Below, piece after piece: positions 22,559 through 24,503 of a stretch of 24,503 nt of DNA (within the stretch, counting starts at the first letter, position 1; every line of letters starts with the position of its first letter). This DNA comes from a virus. Where the stretch lies: the IMG/VR virus record IMGVR_UViG_3300032088_000079, positions 1 through 24,503 of that record, one strand, 5' to 3'. Below the pieces are notes generated by a model, which saw only the letters and a program-made list of their open reading frames with translations, was not told the DNA's origin and searched no databases. A program made the position numbers and the translations under genes.

Positions 22559-22564
22559 AAAAAA

Positions 22565-22744
22565 ATGAGAGGTAAAATAGATAATTTCGATTTTGTACTG
22601 GAAGAAGAAACCAACAGGATATTTGTTTATCAACAGAATAATGATACACCTGTAGGCTATATTAACGTTAACGATAATATTAGCGAGAAAGACTTCCACT
22701 ATGAGATTATGGACTTTGTTGCTAAAAAAAGTAAAAATAACTAA
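22565..22744 (+). CDS. Small protein, unknown
   Basis: 59 residues from ATG at 22565 to TAA at 22742-22744. Reads MRGKIDNFDFVLEEE, then IFVYQQNNDTPVGYINVND and a Lys-rich tail, so probably a small alpha/beta protein. AATAAATA lies 7 bases before the ATG. No family recognised. Confidence 0.45.
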   Translation: MRGKIDNFDFVLEEETNRIFVYQQNNDTPVGYINVNDNISEKDFHYEIMDFVAKKSKNN

Positions 22745-22772
22745 GATACTTTCATAGACCTTAACTAATACG

Positions 22773-22780
22773 CATAAATA
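22773..22780 (+). promoter_or_regulatory. Late promoter octamer of the holin candidate
   Basis: CATAAATA, 16 bases before the ATG, giving a leader of about 11 bases. The exception to the 5-base rule. Confidence 0.5.
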
Positions 22781-22796
22781 TTAGTACGTTTGTCTT

Positions 22797-23117
22797 ATGG
22801 AACCAGAAAAATCGATCCTAAAAGAGTTTTTAGCAGGAGGATGGATTATCGTTCTTCTTGGAACGGCAACTATGTTCGCGCGTATATTAGTAGATGAAGA
22901 AAAGAATACTTTATGTACTGCGCTTAAGAAAATAGTATCCGCTGCTATATTAACTACAGTTGTATGGTCCTTTATACGAGACATGCCTATGGTAGACCTA
23001 CATAAAGCTTTAATATATGGTGTAGTAGGTGCTATTTCTCCTGAGATACTTCAAGGGGTTGTTAAATTAGGTAAAGCCTTCGCGAAGAATCCTTTTAGAT
23101 TCCTAAAGAAAAAGTAA
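22797..23117 (+). CDS. Holin candidate (small three-helix membrane protein)
   Basis: 106 residues. Three hydrophobic segments at about 12-31 (GGWIIVLLGTATMFARILV), 46-60 and 70-90, with an acidic N-terminus and a Lys-rich C-terminus ending FRFLKKK. Size, topology and the Gly-rich first helix resemble LydA-type (superfamily III) holins, which form the lysis hole in the inner membrane. CATAAATA lies 16 bases upstream of the ATG, so the late promoter is present but with a short leader, unlike the 5-base arrangement elsewhere. No endolysin is recognised in the window. Confidence 0.65.
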   Translation: MEPEKSILKEFLAGGWIIVLLGTATMFARILVDEEKNTLCTALKKIVSAAILTTVVWSFIRDMPMVDLHKALIYGVVGAISPEILQGVVKLGKAFAKNPFRFLKKK

Positions 23118-23126
23118 TTTTTAAAT

Positions 23127-23201
23127 TCCGAAGTAGCTCAGCGGTAGAGCGGGTGGCTGTTAACCACTAGGTCGTAGGTTCGAACCCTACCTTCGGAGCC
23201 A
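23127..23201 (+). tRNA. tRNA-Asn (anticodon GUU)
   Basis: A full cloverleaf is visible. The acceptor stem pairs 23127-23133 with 23191-23197. The D arm is GCTC/GAGC. The anticodon stem 23152-23156 pairs with 23164-23168, with loop CTGTTAA and anticodon GTT at 23159-23161. The T arm is GTAGG-TTCGAAC-CCTAC. Discriminator G is at 23198, and CCA is encoded at 23199-23201. It reads AAC and AAU codons. Phage tRNAs often supplement host supply; Asn is common in the proteins here. Confidence 0.95.
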
Positions 23202-23208
23202 TTTTAAG

Positions 23209-23236
23209 TTGCATAAGAGACTTTATATGGTATAAT
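23209..23236 (+). promoter_or_regulatory. Host-type promoter of the barrel protein
   Basis: TTGCAT, 16-base spacer, TATAAT with extended -10 (TGG before it); the -10 ends 9 bases before the ATG. Confidence 0.7.
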
Positions 23237-23245
23237 AACGGCGAT

Positions 23246-24028
23246 ATGTTAAAAACTATATTATTAACTACGTTGGCCGCAGTTGGTTTTGCATCTGCGG
23301 ATGTTGAATCAGAAATCGGTGTAAGAGAATTAGGAGAGGTTACAGTTACGGCTAGCCCGTTAAGTAATATTCCTCCCATTGAATTGTTTTCTACTTATAG
23401 AAGTACTGATGTTTGGAGAGGAGCTAAATTTGGAGAAAATGATAAAGTTACCGGATTGGCTACTGGTTATGATTTTGACTTCGCACGTTTAGAAGCTTCA
23501 TTCTCATATGCTGATAACTCTGAACTGAATAACACCAACTTATCTGTTGGTTTAGTTCGTAATTTCTCTCTAGAAGGAGTAGGAGAGTTTACAGCTGGAG
23601 TTGCCTATAAGCGCTATACAGGTGGAACAGATCTAGCTGGTGATGTGACTAGTGAAATTGGTGTTTCATTAGCTAAGGAGTTCTCTTTTGCTGATGTTGT
23701 AGCTACTCAGTACTTTGCTACTGAAGGTAACGGTTTAGGTTACTTTGAGCTTACAGCTAGACGCTCCGTTAATCCTTTCTTTTATGTAGAGGACAATGCA
23801 GTGTTAGTAGATGTAACTGCTACTGTTGGTTATAGCTTTGAAGAGTCGGAATTTACACATACACAGATTACTGTAAGTAAAGATTATGATTTCAATAGCT
23901 ACCTCGGTGAAGTAACTCTCACACCATTTGTCTCCTTTGTTGATGTTGCATCGGATACGGCTGGTACTATTTATGCAGGTTCTGATAACGAGACCCTTGC
24001 TGGAATTTCTTTTAGTAAGTTCTTTTAA
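23246..24028 (+). CDS. Secreted outer-membrane beta-barrel protein
   Basis: 260 residues. Signal peptide MLKTILLTTLAAVGFASA (1-18) with likely cleavage after ASA. Then GVRELGEVTVTASPLS (25-40) resembles the start of TonB-dependent receptors, but no plug domain follows. The rest alternates polar and hydrophobic residues in strands (ARLEASFSYAD, LSVGLVRNFSL, GEFTAGVAYKRY) and ends GISFSKFF with terminal Phe, the usual outer-membrane assembly signal. It resembles small porin-like barrels such as the TorF type. Phage-encoded surface barrels can change host adsorption or block superinfection; this is inference. An extended -10 promoter lies upstream and a rho-independent terminator follows, so it is a one-gene unit. 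Confidence 0.75.
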   Translation: MLKTILLTTLAAVGFASADVESEIGVRELGEVTVTASPLSNIPPIELFSTYRSTDVWRGAKFGENDKVTGLATGYDFDFARLEASFSYADNSELNNTNLSVGLVRNFSLEGVGEFTAGVAYKRYTGGTDLAGDVTSEIGVSLAKEFSFADVVATQYFATEGNGLGYFELTARRSVNPFFYVEDNAVLVDVTATVGYSFEESEFTHTQITVSKDYDFNSYLGEVTLTPFVSFVDVASDTAGTIYAGSDNETLAGISFSKFF

Positions 24029-24046
24029 ATTAAACTAATATAACTC

Positions 24047-24080
24047 AACCCTCTGTGGATTATTCTGCAGAGGGTTTTTT
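24047..24080 (+). terminator. Rho-independent terminator after the barrel protein
   Basis: A 9-bp stem (24047-24055 with 24068-24076), 12-base loop, T-run at 24075-24080. Confidence 0.85.
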
Positions 24081-24083
24081 ATG

Positions 24084-24111
24084 TTGCCTCTATTAGTTTA
24101 GATATTATAAT
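24084..24111 (+). promoter_or_regulatory. Host-type promoter of the two-helix membrane protein
   Basis: TTGCCT, 16-base spacer, TATAAT; the -10 ends 6 bases before the ATG. Follows the terminator of the barrel gene. Confidence 0.75.
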
Positions 24112-24117
24112 TAGAGT

Positions 24118-24285
24118 ATGAATAGTAAGAAATCACAATTGCTCTATGTCGCATCATTAGTATCTGTACTGGCCTCTATCTATCTGTATACTACAAATAC
24201 TGACAAGTCATTAGGTATTTTTGTGGGTCTATGGGCCCCTACGCTTATGGCTATGTCTAATAGGTATAGCATCAAAGGTAGTTAA
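24118..24285 (+). CDS. Two-helix small membrane protein
   Basis: 55 residues: a short basic N-terminus MNSKKSQ, a helix at about 8-24, a polar turn (NTDKS), and a second helix at about 31-46 with IFVGLWAPTLMAM. Both ends are probably cytoplasmic. It has its own TTGCCT-16-TATAAT promoter six bases upstream of the ATG. No family recognised; a small holin-like or inhibitor peptide is possible. Confidence 0.6.
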   Translation: MNSKKSQLLYVASLVSVLASIYLYTTNTDKSLGIFVGLWAPTLMAMSNRYSIKGS

Positions 24286-24320
24286 AAAGAGAAAAGGAAC
24301 TCTCTTACAATAAAGAGGTA

Positions 24321-24503
24321 ATGAATATTGTATATTGTGCCTGTGGTTGTCTTGTTAGACCTGCTCGTGTAGAAGCAGGCTTTAGTAATTGTATTAGATG
24401 CGCTCATGAGAATCCTGTAGAGCCTCCTAAGGGTCGTATGGTTTATACCGGTAAGGTTGGTGCAGAGATTGAGATTATGTCTGCTGAGACTTGGCGAGAA
24501 AAT
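24321..24503 (+). CDS. Zinc-ribbon protein (partial, continues past right edge)
   Basis: 61 codons are open to the edge. YCACGCLVRPARVE (5-18) and FSNCIRCAHE (21-30) give two cysteine knuckles (CxC and CxxC), typical of a small zinc ribbon related to DksA-type fingers. GKVGAEIEIMSAETW follows. A purine-rich AAAGAGG lies 2 bases before the ATG, too close for a normal ribosome site. The C-terminus is outside the window. Confidence 0.55.
   Translation, partial: MNIVYCACGCLVRPARVEAGFSNCIRCAHENPVEPPKGRMVYTGKVGAEIEIMSAETWREN

Noticed and set aside
22781-22984. A leftward frame opposite the holin candidate
   Set aside because: The rightward frame has clear membrane segments and a late promoter; this one has neither.
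23127-23201. tRNA as an integration site
   Set aside because: No integrase gene and no repeated tRNA end are visible in the window.
23167-23379. A leftward 70-residue frame ending in a GFEPTT-type peptide
   Set aside because: That peptide is the well-known false translation of a tRNA T-arm; the frame crosses tRNA-Asn and the barrel gene.
1-24503. CRISPR array, insertion sequence or transposase
   Set aside because: No regularly spaced direct repeats, terminal inverted repeats or transposase motifs were seen.

Overview
The window is an accessory-rich stretch of a T4-like myovirus genome (contractile tail). It is AT-rich and very densely packed, with no gene-free stretch over 300 bases. Nothing in it names the host. 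The T4-type structural proteins, host-like -35/-10 promoters, a phage tRNA, a secreted outer-membrane-type protein and nucleotide-sugar genes together suggest a marine T4-like phage of a Gram-negative bacterium. That assignment is inference.

Layout. 1-12553 is one long leftward block of packaging and tail genes. In transcription order: terminase large subunit (gp17), a tube-like protein, sheath (gp18), tube (gp19), a second tube-like protein, two related gp26/gp51-type hub or assembly proteins, a hydrophobic tape-measure-like protein, and gp48-, gp53- and gp27-like baseplate proteins; the last runs off the left edge. A divergent promoter pair at 12554-12586 starts a rightward group: an acidic repeat protein, a small protein and a gp14-like neck protein. 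Two leftward genes follow, a GT9-type glycosyltransferase and a cysteine-rich fibre-like protein. From 16776 the strand is mostly rightward: a PD-(D/E)XK nuclease, a small acidic protein, two lysine-rich cysteine-bearing proteins, and a three-gene sugar cassette (RmlD-like reductase, cytidylyltransferase-like, RmlB-like dehydratase). After a convergent leftward acidic protein come short accessory genes (MORN-type membrane protein, HExxH protein, unknowns), a holin candidate, tRNA-Asn(GUU), a secreted beta-barrel protein, a two-helix membrane peptide and a zinc-ribbon protein cut by the right edge.

How the genes work together. The leftward block encodes DNA packaging plus most of the tail tube, sheath and baseplate hub. 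The glycosyltransferase, sugar cassette and fibre suggest that the phage alters surface glycans or its own virion. The holin and surface proteins belong to the host-envelope stage.

The most unusual signal is regulatory. Many structural genes carry a T4-late-type octamer (consensus near TATAAATA) only 5-6 bases before the start codon, with no Shine-Dalgarno sequence. Several accessory genes instead carry a -35/-10 promoter whose TATAAT lies 6-9 bases before the start. With usual promoter geometry both place transcription initiation at or within a few bases of the start codon, implying widespread leaderless mRNAs. Several late octamers are superimposed on the stop codon of the preceding gene.
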